A DNA stretch of 64,000 nt from the NCBI RefSeq assembly GCF_003094615.1, contig NZ_QDKO01000003.1, positions 59,830 to 123,829 on the forward strand. Direction: 5' to 3'. The notes under the pieces were generated by a model, which saw only the letters and a list, made by a program, of their open reading frames with translations, made no database searches and had not been told where the DNA came from. Below are positions 23,198-31,094 of this stretch, one piece after another. The translations under genes and the position numbers were made by a program. This DNA comes from Caulobacter radicis (lineage in GTDB: Bacteria > Pseudomonadota > Alphaproteobacteria > Caulobacterales > Caulobacteraceae). Numbering within the stretch: position 1 is the stretch's first letter; every line of letters starts with the position of its first letter.

Positions 23198-24781
23198 TTA
23201 AAGCCCCAGCGCCCCGGGGTTCATCACCCCCTTCGGATCCACGGCGGCCTTGACCCCACGCACCAGATCCAGCGCCGGCGCCTCCAGCACATCCGCGTAG
23301 GGATACAGCTTGCCGAGTTGGAAGTGCACGGCGCCGTGCTGGGTGTAGAGCGCGATGATCTGGGCCTTGAGCCGGTGCACGAAGGCCGTGGTCTCCGGAT
23401 CGTCGGCGTACTGGGGCAGGCTGGCCAGGTGCTCGGCCGGCAGGACGCCGGCGTGGTAGGCGGTCTGGGCGCCGGGCCAGTAGAGGGCGACCTCGTAGAG
23501 GAAGCCGGACGGGCGCAGCACCTCGAACATGCCGCCGCGCCAGACGCCGCGGGCGGTCATCTCGTCGGCGTGGCTGGCGTAGAGGGCTTCGAGCGCGGTG
23601 TGGAAGGCGGCGACCTGGCTGTGCGGCAGGATGCCGTTCAGCGGGGCCCAGCGCTCGCCCTTGGGGCCGAGCACGTTGTAGAGCGGGGCGAACGGCATGC
23701 CGCGCACGATGGTCGGCATGGTGTTGGGGATCTCGACCCCCTCGGCCGTCATCAGGGTGCGCAGGCGGTCCAGCCGCGCCTTGGCCTCGCGGTCGTCGAC
23801 GCCCTCGAGGATGTAGTGGACCATGTACTGCGCCTTGCGCAGGGCGCGGTCGCCGGCCAGGGCCATCTTGCCAAGCTGCTTGAGGCCCGCGACCAGCGAC
23901 GGCGAGCTCTTCAGCACGGTGAGCGCCATCTGCACGACGGCGGCGTTGTCCTGGCGGGCGATCTGGCCCTGGGCCAGGGGCGCGTCGATGGCGAAGTGCT
24001 CGTCGTCGAGCGCCTCGATCGACGCCGCCCGCATGGCGCGGGCCAGGCTGGGCAGGTCGGCGAAGGCGAAGGACGCGCACTGGAAGGCGGGTCGCTTGGC
24101 GATCAGCGGCAGGGTGATGCGCGCCTTGATCCCCAGCGCGCCGCAGTCGCCCAGGAACAGGCCGCACAGATCGGGTCCGTACCAGCGGGCGAAGGGCGAG
24201 GCGCCGCGGGCGGCCGAGCCGGTGCGCAGCAAGCTCCCGTCGGCGATGACGACATCGACCGACACCGCCGATTCCGCCGAGCTGCCGTAGAGGCCCGAGC
24301 CGTGGCTGATGGCGTGCTGCGACATCGACCCGCCGATGGTGGCGGCCAGGCCCGAGAACGGGCCGAAGAACGGCGTGCGCAGGCTTAAGGGATCGAGCGC
24401 GTCCTTCAGCTGGGCCCAGGTGACGCCGGCCTCGACGGTGACATAGGCGTCGGTCTGGTTGATCTCGACGATGCGGGACAGGGCCCCGGTGTCGATCAGC
24501 ACCGTGTCGGCGCGGGTCGCCAGGTAGCCGTCTGTATAGGACGCGCCGCCGCCGCGCGGGACGATGGCGACGCCGTCGGCGGCGGCCTCGCGCACCACGG
24601 CCTGAAGCTGCTCCACGTCGGCCGGGCGGACCACGGCCAGCGGCGTTTCCAGCCGGCGGTAGACGTCGGTGGCGAAGGGCAGGGCGGCCTCGCCCGTCAG
24701 GACGCCGCCGGCGCCGACGATCGCCTCCAGGCGGGACAGGAGGCCAGCGGTGGCTGGGGCGGTACGCGTCTTGCCGGGCAT
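23198..24781 (-). CDS. FAD-binding oxidoreductase of the PCMH/VAO superfamily
   Basis: The 527-residue flavoprotein has an N-terminal FAD_binding_4 domain with AIVPRGGGASYTDGYLATRA (~72-91), VTVEAGVTWAQL (~114-125), and an ATIGGSMSQHAISHGSGLYG pyrophosphate region (~147-166). The remainder is a substrate-binding cap domain. The C-terminus HFQLGKLYPY and DPKGVMNPGALGL is the usual GlcD/VAO ending. Relatives include 4-cresol dehydrogenase, vanillyl-alcohol oxidase and glycolate oxidase subunits, so oxidation of a hydroxy compound or phenol is plausible. It is the third gene of the operon methyltransferase B - partner B - oxidase, with a 25-base spacing. No Cys/His pair for bicovalent FAD attachment was identified with confidence. 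Confidence 0.85.
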   Translation of the reverse strand: MPGKTRTAPATAGLLSRLEAIVGAGGVLTGEAALPFATDVYRRLETPLAVVRPADVEQLQAVVREAAADGVAIVPRGGGASYTDGYLATRADTVLIDTGALSRIVEINQTDAYVTVEAGVTWAQLKDALDPLSLRTPFFGPFSGLAATIGGSMSQHAISHGSGLYGSSAESAVSVDVVIADGSLLRTGSAARGASPFARWYGPDLCGLFLGDCGALGIKARITLPLIAKRPAFQCASFAFADLPSLARAMRAASIEALDDEHFAIDAPLAQGQIARQDNAAVVQMALTVLKSSPSLVAGLKQLGKMALAGDRALRKAQYMVHYILEGVDDREAKARLDRLRTLMTAEGVEIPNTMPTIVRGMPFAPLYNVLGPKGERWAPLNGILPHSQVAAFHTALEALYASHADEMTARGVWRGGMFEVLRPSGFLYEVALYWPGAQTAYHAGVLPAEHLASLPQYADDPETTAFVHRLKAQIIALYTQHGAVHFQLGKLYPYADVLEAPALDLVRGVKAAVDPKGVMNPGALGL

Positions 24782-24806
24782 CAGCTTACTCGATGAGGTC
24801 TTGGGA

Positions 24807-25178
24807 TCAGGTCTTGGCGATGTCTTCGATGGTGGCGCGGAAGCGCTCGGCCGTGTCGGCCGCGGCGGCTTCCGAGGCGTCCTTGCGGGCCAGGTAGAAG
24901 AGCCTTCCGAGGAAGTCCTGGCGCCAGGCCTCGCGGGCCTCCAGGGCGGCCTGGTCGAGCTGCAGGGCCTCGATCTCGGCGGCCAGGTCCAGGCCCTTGG
25001 CGGCGTGGACGCGTTCGGCGGAGTCGAGACGGTCGTGCAGCACGGCCAGTTCGTTGGCCAGGACCATGATCATCGACATGGCCTGGTCGAGGCCGGGGGC
25101 CTCGTAGAATTGGGGGCGTTTGCCCTTGGCGTCGCGGATGACGTGCGGGCGCTCGGCCTGCGGAGCGTGGGCGTTCAT
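24807..25178 (-). CDS. Small helical partner protein B of the methyltransferase module
   Basis: The 123-residue protein begins MNAHAPQAERPHVIRDAKGK and contains GKRPQFYEAPGLD, then a helix with ELAVLHDRLDSAERVHAAKG and LAAEIEALQLD. The end is a charged helix. The region from GKRP to AEIE matches partner C closely (GKRPYFFANPEVE, ELAVTRARLDTLERVIEARG, RAEIERFEP) and partner A more weakly. No known domain or signal is present. The gene lies 23 bases downstream of methyltransferase B and is probably translated with it. The start was chosen at the ATG preceded by GGAAAC; the longer in-frame extension is antisense-like and overlaps methyltransferase B. Confidence 0.75.
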   Translation of the reverse strand: MNAHAPQAERPHVIRDAKGKRPQFYEAPGLDQAMSMIMVLANELAVLHDRLDSAERVHAAKGLDLAAEIEALQLDQAALEAREAWRQDFLGRLFYLARKDASEAAAADTAERFRATIEDIAKT

Positions 25179-25201
25179 CGTACTGTTTCCTTGAACTTTG
25201 C

Positions 25202-26425
25202 TCAGGCCTTGCGGGCGATCAGGACTTCCCAGCCGCCGCCGGGGGCGTATTCGCCGGCGGCGAACTCGCGGTCGGAAACCGCCGCGCTGGCGTCCTGGCT
25301 GTAGCCGGCGGCCTGCTGGGCGACGAACTCCATGATCGCCATCGGGGCGGTGTCGAACTTGACGCTTTCGGGCGGGAAGCCGGCGGCCTTGGCCAGGGCG
25401 ACCTGATCGGTCTCGCGCATGGCGCCCCAGAACGGCTCGTTGTTGTACCAGGTCTCGTTGTCCAGGATGAACTGGGTGAACGGGTCCATGTTGTCGAACG
25501 GCGGCAGGTCGGCGTGGATCATGTAGCCGCCGGGCGCCAGCAGGCGGTGGCACTCGTTGAAGATGCGCGGCATGGCCTTGCCCGACGTCTCGTGCAGCAG
25601 GATGTGGCTGACGATGAGGTCGAACGAGCCGTCCTCGAAGCGGGTCTCCTCGGCGTTCATTTGGGCGAAGTTGACTTCGAGGCCCAGGCCGGCGGCGCGG
25701 GCATGCGCGTAGCGCACCTGCGGGGCGGCGACGTCGACGCCCCAGACCTCCGCCTCGGGGAACAGCTCCTTGTAGGGCAGGGTCGAGTGGCCGACCGTGC
25801 AGCCCAGGTCCAGGATCCGCTTGGGCTTGAAGCCGTCGAGGCGGCGGTTGACGTAGTTGCAGACCGAGCGGCCCATGTCGTCGTTGAACGGGCCCATGTA
25901 GCCCATGGCGTAGAGATAGACGCCGCGGTCGTAGAGGGCGCCCGTCGAGATGTCGTCCGGGGCCACCGCGCCGGCATAGCCGCCAGGCATGCAGTGGATG
26001 TCGATCGAGGTGACGTAACGCGGGGTGTCGAATTCCTCCGGCAGATCGAGCTTGCCCTTGGCCGAGGCCGACAGGCCGCGGGCCTTCTCGATCAGCTCGG
26101 GCAGTTCACGGTCGATCGTGACGTTGGTCGATTCCCAGAGCAGCTCCTGGGCGATGCGGTTGGCCGCCGCGTAGTGCTGGAAATAGAGGTCCTTGACCAT
26201 GGCCGAGCGGATGTCGCGGCGGTCGGAAGGGCTGCGGCCATGCTCACGCTCGAAGGCCTTGGCGGCGCGGACGCCGAACACGGGACCCAGGCCCGGCAGC
26301 AGACCCTGCTGGATGAACTGCTTGAAGCTCTTGGTGAATTCCTGTCGCGACGCCTCGTCGTGGGTCGGCTTGGGCAGGATCGGGTGATCGACCTGCTGAA
26401 AGGTGTTGAGCATCTCGGCGGACAT
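25202..26425 (-). CDS. Class I SAM-dependent methyltransferase B, module with small partner
   Basis: The 407-residue protein has an N-terminal helical domain of ~130 residues, then PRYVTSIDIHCMPGGYAGAV, an ACYD-like link (GALYDRGVYLY), and the methyltransferase domain. Motif I here is ILDLGCTVGHS, that is G-x-T-V-G instead of the usual G-x-G-x-G. The post-I acid is in VWGVDVAAPQVRYA, and YNNEPFWGAMRETD lies near the end. Methyltransferase C shares all of these, including HCMPG and YNNEPFW. The start ATG (SAEMLNTF) has a GGAGG site; the TTG four codons earlier is less likely. The upstream palindromic region 26501-26531 suggests regulon control. Acceptor unknown. Confidence 0.83.
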   Translation of the reverse strand: MSAEMLNTFQQVDHPILPKPTHDEASRQEFTKSFKQFIQQGLLPGLGPVFGVRAAKAFEREHGRSPSDRRDIRSAMVKDLYFQHYAAANRIAQELLWESTNVTIDRELPELIEKARGLSASAKGKLDLPEEFDTPRYVTSIDIHCMPGGYAGAVAPDDISTGALYDRGVYLYAMGYMGPFNDDMGRSVCNYVNRRLDGFKPKRILDLGCTVGHSTLPYKELFPEAEVWGVDVAAPQVRYAHARAAGLGLEVNFAQMNAEETRFEDGSFDLIVSHILLHETSGKAMPRIFNECHRLLAPGGYMIHADLPPFDNMDPFTQFILDNETWYNNEPFWGAMRETDQVALAKAAGFPPESVKFDTAPMAIMEFVAQQAAGYSQDASAAVSDREFAAGEYAPGGGWEVLIARKA

Positions 26426-26500
26426 GGCGGCCTCCAAACAGCCGGCCCGGAAGGGCGGCGCGAACTGAGGCTAATCTGAAGGGGACCGATCAGTCAAAAT

Positions 26501-26531
26501 ATTGCGTTCAGCGGATGCTCCGCTAGGCGGA
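26501..26531. promoter_or_regulatory. Weak island-palindrome copy and TCCGC-TAG-GCGGA inverted repeat
   Basis: The region upstream of methyltransferase B carries GCGGA-TGC-TCCGC-TAG-GCGGA, two overlapping small palindromes built from the same CGGA/TCCG half. The best fit to TATCCG-N5-CGGATA is ATTGCG-TTCAG-CGGATG. It is a candidate operator only by analogy. Confidence 0.35.
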
Positions 26532-26580
26532 CAGCCTGGGCGGTAGGCAGGCGGGTAGCGTTCGGAGGCACCCGGAAAAT

Positions 26581-26800
26581 CCCTCTCTCTGAGAGAGAGG
26601 GAGGGGCCCGCCGCCGGAGGCGGTGGGAGGGTGAGAGGTTTCACCTTTGGCAGGAAAGACCTGATCCCCTCGTCAGGGGCGGCGACGCAAAAGTCTTCGT
26701 CAGCCGGTGAAGCCAGGCGGCGCTTCGTTCGGAGAGTTTGTTACCTCTCACCCTCCCACCGCTGCGCGGCGGGCCCCTCCCTCTCTCAAAGAGAGAGGGA
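26581..26800. repeat. Family C inverted repeat pair
   Basis: The left unit (26581-26640) reads CCCTCTCTCTGAGAGAGAGG then GGGGCCCGCCGCC. The right unit (26743-26800) is its inverted copy, ACCTCTCACCCTCCCACCGC through GAGAGAGGGA. About 100 bases between them hold no gene. With the operator region it fills the roughly 380-base gap between methyltransferase B and the monooxygenase. Confidence 0.8.
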
Positions 26801-26808
26801 CAGAAACT

Positions 26809-27978
26809 CTAAACCTCCACCACGCCCGCGTCGTAGGCGAAGAGGCCCAGCGTCTCTTCGTTCTTGATCTCGGTCATGCCGTAGAGGTGGGCCTCGTCGC
26901 CTTCCAGGCGGTCGGCGTTGAGGTTCGACTCGACCTGGATGAAGCCGCAGCGTTCCTTGCGGGCGGCCTCGTAGCGGGCCAGGGCTTCGGGAACGTCCGA
27001 CGCGGCTTCGAAGGCGCGGGCCAGGACGAGGGCGTCCTCGATGGCGGCGGCGGCGCCTTGGCCCAGGAACGGGGTCATGGCGTGGGCCGCGTCGCCCAGC
27101 AGGGCCACACGGCCGCCGCGCACCCAGGTCTTCAGTGGCTGGCGGGCGAAGACGGCCCACTTGTAGAGCGCCGACGGATCGACGGCGTCCAGCAGGGCCT
27201 GGACGTCGCTGCTCCAGCCTTCGAAGGTCTTGCGCAGGTCGGCGAGGTCGGCGCGGATCGTCCAGCCTTCCTCGGCCCAGCCCTCCTGGCGGGCGAAGAA
27301 GACCAGATTCAGCAGGGTCGAGTTACGCAGCGGATAGCGCACGGCCATGCGGCCCGGGCCGATATGGATGCCGGGGAAGTGGGCCATGTCGGTCAGCAGG
27401 TCGCCCTCGACCGGCACGATGGCGCGCCAGACGACATGGCCGGTGAAGTGCGGCTCGCCGGGGTCGAAGCCCTTGCGGACGCCCGATTTTACGCCGTCGG
27501 CGCCGATCACCGCATCGCCCTTGATCTCGGTTCCGCCGGCCAGCACGGCGATCGCGCCGTCCTCGGTCGGCCGGGCCGCGACGCAAGGCGAGGACAGGCG
27601 CACGCTGGCGCGCCCGGTGGCTTCCAGCGCCTCGACCAGGATGGCGTGCAGGTCGGCGCGGTGGATGTAGACGTAAGGGGCGCCGTAGAGGTCGCGCACC
27701 TTCTGGCCGCGCTCGAAGGCCACGAGGTCGCGGCCGTCGGCCCAGTGCTGCACGCGCTGGCGCTGGGGCTCGACGCCGGCGGCGGTGATCGCCTCGGCCA
27801 GGCCCAGGTGGTGGTAGACGCGCATGGCGTTGGGAGCCAGCGTGACGCCGGCGCCGATTTCGCCGAGCGCGGGGGCCTGCTCCAGCACCTCGACGGTGTG
27901 GCCGGCGCGGGCCAGGGCGATGGCCGCGGTCAGGCCGCCGATGCCGGCGCCGGCGACGATCAGGTGCTGGGGACGCAT
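26809..27978 (-). CDS. FAD-dependent aromatic-ring monooxygenase (salicylate/6-hydroxynicotinate hydroxylase type)
   Basis: The 389-residue group A flavin monooxygenase has GAGIGGLTAAIALARAGHTV (residues ~10-29), a DG motif GDAVIGADGVKSGVRK, and the GD motif RVALLGDAAHAMTPFLGQGA with AIEDA after it. The length and motifs match salicylate 1-hydroxylase, 3-hydroxybenzoate 6-hydroxylase and 6-hydroxynicotinate 3-monooxygenase; which of these reactions applies cannot be decided here. It is the last gene of a four-gene operon (isomerase-like, deacetylase-like, lyase, monooxygenase), 15 bases after the lyase. Expected role: NAD(P)H-dependent hydroxylation of an aromatic or heteroaromatic ring. Confidence 0.88.
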   Translation of the reverse strand: MRPQHLIVAGAGIGGLTAAIALARAGHTVEVLEQAPALGEIGAGVTLAPNAMRVYHHLGLAEAITAAGVEPQRQRVQHWADGRDLVAFERGQKVRDLYGAPYVYIHRADLHAILVEALEATGRASVRLSSPCVAARPTEDGAIAVLAGGTEIKGDAVIGADGVKSGVRKGFDPGEPHFTGHVVWRAIVPVEGDLLTDMAHFPGIHIGPGRMAVRYPLRNSTLLNLVFFARQEGWAEEGWTIRADLADLRKTFEGWSSDVQALLDAVDPSALYKWAVFARQPLKTWVRGGRVALLGDAAHAMTPFLGQGAAAAIEDALVLARAFEAASDVPEALARYEAARKERCGFIQVESNLNADRLEGDEAHLYGMTEIKNEETLGLFAYDAGVVEV

Positions 27979-27993
27979 GGGTAGTCTCCGTAC

Positions 27994-28866
27994 TCAGGCA
28001 TAGGTCGCCGCGTCGGCCAGCAGGGCGTCGAGCCCGGCGACCGCGTTGAGGCGAGGAAGATCGAGAATGTCGAGGCCGTCGGTGGTGCCCTCGCTGCGCA
28101 GCTGGGCCAGCCATTCGGGTGCGTAGCGGGCCAGGCCGTGCAGCAGCAGCATCGGGTGCAGGGCGATGGCGAAGCCAAGTTCCTGCAGTTCCGCGCCGGT
28201 GCGCACGGCGGTGATCCCGCCCTCGACCAGGTTGTGGATTAGGGGAACGCGGGCGGCCAGGCGCTCGGCGACGGCCTTGGTCTCTTCGAGCGTGCGGGGA
28301 CCCTCGACGAAGACGATGTCGGCGCCGGCCTCGAGATAGGCCTCGGCGCGGTCGAGCGCGGCTTGCGGTCCCTCGACGCCCAGCGCGTCGGTGCGGCCGA
28401 TGATCAGGGTCTCTGACCGGGCGTCGACCGCGGCGCGGACCTTGCCGACCATCTCGGCGACCGGGATCACGCCCTTGCCGCGGATGTGGCCGCAGCGCTT
28501 GGGAAAGGTCTGGTCTTCCAGCTGCACCGCGGCGGCGCCGGCCCGTTCGAGCACCTTGACCGTCCGCTGGGTGTTCAGCGCGTTGCCAAAGCCCGTGTCG
28601 ATGTCGACGATCAGCGGGATGTCGACGCGGTCGGCGATGGCCCGCACCGCGTCGGCCAGCTCGCCGACGCCGACGAGGCCGACGTCGGGACGGCCCAGGC
28701 GGGCCAGCGACAGGGCCGCGCCCGATAGGAAGGCGGCTTCGAAGCCGGCCTGTTCGACCAGCAGGGCCGAGAAGCCGTCGTAGCAGCCCGGCGCGGCCAG
28801 CAGCCGGCGGCGGCCGTCGGGGGCGGCCGCCAGCCGCTGTCGCAGGCGCGTGGCGGCGCTGGTCAC
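27994..28866 (-). CDS. Isocitrate lyase/PEP mutase superfamily C-C lyase
   Basis: The 290-residue TIM-barrel protein has the metal-binding segment PLIVDIDTGFGN and the lyase signature QLEDQTFPKRCGHIRGKGVI. The catalytic Cys in K(R/K)CGH is kept, pointing to a lyase (methylisocitrate lyase, 2,3-dimethylmalate lyase or oxaloacetate decarboxylase type) rather than PEP mutase. IIGRTDALGVEG and a VFVEGP segment complete the barrel. The start is GTG at 28866, which overlaps the stop of the deacetylase gene as GTGA; the long in-frame extension upstream lies antisense-like inside the deacetylase. The likely role is to cleave a C4-C6 diacid near the end of the pathway. Confidence 0.85.
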   Translation of the reverse strand: MTSAATRLRQRLAAAPDGRRRLLAAPGCYDGFSALLVEQAGFEAAFLSGAALSLARLGRPDVGLVGVGELADAVRAIADRVDIPLIVDIDTGFGNALNTQRTVKVLERAGAAAVQLEDQTFPKRCGHIRGKGVIPVAEMVGKVRAAVDARSETLIIGRTDALGVEGPQAALDRAEAYLEAGADIVFVEGPRTLEETKAVAERLAARVPLIHNLVEGGITAVRTGAELQELGFAIALHPMLLLHGLARYAPEWLAQLRSEGTTDGLDILDLPRLNAVAGLDALLADAATYA

Positions 28867-29792
28867 TCGGCGGCCTTGGAGCTGGCGCCCGTCGGGATGT
28901 GGCTCTCGTGATTGGCCAGATACCAGTCGGCGATCTCCTCGCGGGTGGCGAACCACACGCCCGGCAGGCTCTTGGCGTGCTGGATGAACTCGCGCAGGGC
29001 CCGAATCCGGTAGGCTCGGCCCGAGACGTGCGGGTGGATGCCCACGTTCATGATCCGGCCCGAGGTCGCGCCTTCCTTGTAGAGGACGTTCAACTCCTCG
29101 ATCATCACGTCGCGGTACTCGTCGGTGGTGTGGCCGCGACGGGTGAGCAGGGTGAAGTCGTTGATCTCGTTGGAATAGGGCGTCGAGACGATCGGGCCGT
29201 TGGGCGTGCGCAGCAGGTAGGGCTGATCGTCGTTGAGCAGGTCGCAATAGAAGGTGCAGCCGTGCTCGGCCAGGATGTCGGCGGTCTGCAGCGTGCCGCG
29301 CAGGGACGACGACAGCCAGCCCTTGGCGCGCTTGCCGACGAACTTCTCGTACTGCTCCAGCGAGCGCAGGACGATGTCGCGTTCCTTGGCCGGTTCATGG
29401 GCGAAGTCGGTCAGCAGCTCGCCCTGTTCCCAGTTGTGGGCCAGAAGCTCCCAGCCGCGCTCCAGGCAGGCGTCGGTCATTGCCTTGCGACGCTCGAAGG
29501 TCACCGCGTTGGTGGTGCAGCTGGCCTTGACGCCCAGCTCGTCGAAGAGGTCGAACAAGCGCCAGATGCCCACCCGCTGGCCGTATTCGCGCCAGGTGTA
29601 GTTGGGGAAGTCGGGCGTATCGCCGGCCAGCACGTCGGGCAGCACGGCCGGACCGCCGGCGTAGTACTTCTCCTTGGTCGGCTTGGTGAGGTCCCAGGTC
29701 TCCAGATTGAAGGTCATGACCAGGGCCACGCGCGCGCCGTTCGGCCAGATCAGCGGCTTGCGGTGCGGAAGCGGAACGTAATCGTATTCCAT
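28863..29792 (-). CDS. Polysaccharide-deacetylase-fold hydrolase, PuuE/allantoinase-like
   Basis: The 309-residue NodB-fold protein has metal-site segments VALVMTFNLETWDL (~23-36), ELLAHNWEQGELL (~116-128) and VGIHPHVSGRAYRIR near residue 252. The HPxxxGR segment is typical of the PuuE branch, whose members act on cyclic ureides or other small C-N compounds rather than on polysaccharide. There is no signal peptide, supporting a cytosolic small-molecule role. The canonical NodB Asp-Asp pair is not present in its usual form. It is coupled to the lyase gene (4-base overlap) and 18 bases from the isomerase-like gene. A ring-opening or deacylating amidohydrolase step is plausible. Confidence 0.78.
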   Translation of the reverse strand: MEYDYVPLPHRKPLIWPNGARVALVMTFNLETWDLTKPTKEKYYAGGPAVLPDVLAGDTPDFPNYTWREYGQRVGIWRLFDLFDELGVKASCTTNAVTFERRKAMTDACLERGWELLAHNWEQGELLTDFAHEPAKERDIVLRSLEQYEKFVGKRAKGWLSSSLRGTLQTADILAEHGCTFYCDLLNDDQPYLLRTPNGPIVSTPYSNEINDFTLLTRRGHTTDEYRDVMIEELNVLYKEGATSGRIMNVGIHPHVSGRAYRIRALREFIQHAKSLPGVWFATREEIADWYLANHESHIPTGASSKAAE

Positions 29793-29810
29793 ACTGATAC
29801 CCCGTGATCC

Positions 29811-30557
29811 CTAGTGCTCGAGCAGGAGCGAGCCGAAGCCGTCGATCTTGTCCGCCACGCCCATGCTCCGGAGAGCGTGCCAGTAGGTGGCGGTGTTGAT
29901 GGCCACGACCGGCTTTTCCAGCCAGAACTCGGCCATGGCGGCGACCTTGGCGAAGGCCAGGTTCGTGCCGCACTGGACGACGGCGTCGGCGCCTTCGGAG
30001 ACCTCTTCGGCCGCGCGCTTGAGCGTCTGCGGGGTCTCGTGGGCGATCAGCATCGGGGAGGGCGATTTGAGGCCCTTTACCTGGGTCACTTCGTAGCCCA
30101 GGTCCTCGAAGAACTTGCGCACCTGGTTGTCGCCGACCGGCATGTAGGGGGTGATGACCCCGATCTTCTTGATGCCGCCGTAGGCCTTCAGCGCCGCGTC
30201 GACGGCGGTGGAGCCCATCACCACCGGCACGCCGTTGGTGCGCTCCAGCATGCGCTGGGTCAGGCGCTCGGCGCCGTCGGCGCCGTCCCAGAAGGTTTCG
30301 GCCGACATGCCCATGACCACGCAGGCCGGGTCCATGGTCATGGCGACGTCGACGCTGTCCATGGTCGCGTCGCGGATGTTCTGCAGCATCACCATGAACG
30401 ACTCGTCGTCGGTGACCTTGGTGTCGGGAATGGCGATGCGCTGGAAGTGGTTGGTGACGCCGCGCGGGCGCATGTCGTCGTATTCCGGCTGCACGCTGGT
30501 GTTGGTCGACGGCGCGATGACCGCATACTTCAGGCGGTGTCCCAATGAATCCGGCAT
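29811..30557 (-). CDS. Asp/Glu racemase superfamily protein, maleate cis-trans isomerase / arylmalonate decarboxylase-like
   Basis: The 248-residue protein opens with YAVIAPSTNTSVQPEYDDM (~11-29), where the PSTNT loop binds a carboxylate in maleate isomerases. The C-terminal lobe keeps VVQCGTNLAFAKVA with the second catalytic Cys. In the N-terminal lobe the usual CTSxxF position reads GMSAETFWDG, so the first cysteine appears replaced. That pattern fits one-cysteine arylmalonate decarboxylase-type enzymes as well as isomerases. The start is the ATG before PDSLGHRL. It is the first gene of the four-gene operon under the exact palindrome at 30630-30646. It would act on a small dicarboxylate. 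Confidence 0.8.
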   Translation of the reverse strand: MPDSLGHRLKYAVIAPSTNTSVQPEYDDMRPRGVTNHFQRIAIPDTKVTDDESFMVMLQNIRDATMDSVDVAMTMDPACVVMGMSAETFWDGADGAERLTQRMLERTNGVPVVMGSTAVDAALKAYGGIKKIGVITPYMPVGDNQVRKFFEDLGYEVTQVKGLKSPSPMLIAHETPQTLKRAAEEVSEGADAVVQCGTNLAFAKVAAMAEFWLEKPVVAINTATYWHALRSMGVADKIDGFGSLLLEH

Positions 30558-30629
30558 GACGCTTCCTCGACGTTTCGATGGTCGAGGAATGGCAAAGCCG
30601 AAGCGGCCGCGCCGCACCCCAGGAGCCGA

Positions 30630-30646
30630 TATCCGCCCGGCGGATA
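30630..30646. promoter_or_regulatory. Exact copy of the island palindrome in a divergent promoter
   Basis: TATCCG-CCCGG-CGGATA is identical in its twelve fixed bases to the site beside iclR. It lies 73 bases upstream of the isomerase-like start and 87 bases upstream of the DUF1330 gene, so one site could control both divergent operons. Confidence 0.65.
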
Positions 30647-30732
30647 GGAAAAGGCGCCGCCAGAGCGGGAAGAACGGGCGTCGCTAGGGTCGTCGTTGAA
30701 CCACAACGGAAATTCCTCCGGGGGACGAGACC

Positions 30733-31023
30733 ATGCCCGCCTTCATCATCGCCACGACCGTCATCACGGACCCGCCGCGCTTCTTCGAATATGTGAAGGC
30801 CATTTCGGGCCTGGCCGAGCGCTTCGGCGGCGAGACCTATGTCCGCGGTCCGGTGACCGAAGTGCTGGAGGGCGAGGTCCCCGAAGGCGAGCGCGTGATC
30901 GTCACCCGCTATCCCGACGCCGCCGCCGCCAAGGCCTATCTGTATTCGGACGAATACCAGGCCGCCAAGCTCCTGCGGAAGGACGCGGGCAGCGTCGTGG
31001 TCCGCATGGTCGTCGTCGACTGA
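30733..31023 (+). CDS. DUF1330-family protein
   Basis: The 96-residue protein has a dimeric alpha/beta-barrel (ferredoxin-like) fold by pattern: FIIATTVITDPPRFFEYVKA, then ERFGGETYVRGP, then VIVTRYPDAAAAKAYLYSDE. DUF1330 proteins have no firmly established reaction but are common in aromatic and lactone catabolic clusters. A GGGGGACGAG site precedes the ATG. It is the first gene of an operon with a flavin monooxygenase (71-base gap) and a GST, divergent from the isomerase-like operon. Confidence 0.82.
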   Translation: MPAFIIATTVITDPPRFFEYVKAISGLAERFGGETYVRGPVTEVLEGEVPEGERVIVTRYPDAAAAKAYLYSDEYQAAKLLRKDAGSVVVRMVVVD

Positions 31024-31094
31024 TCAAAGCGCGTGAGCCGGGGCGCGTGGGGGAAACCGCGCCCGCAACGCCGATCCAAAACTAGCGAGGTTCC

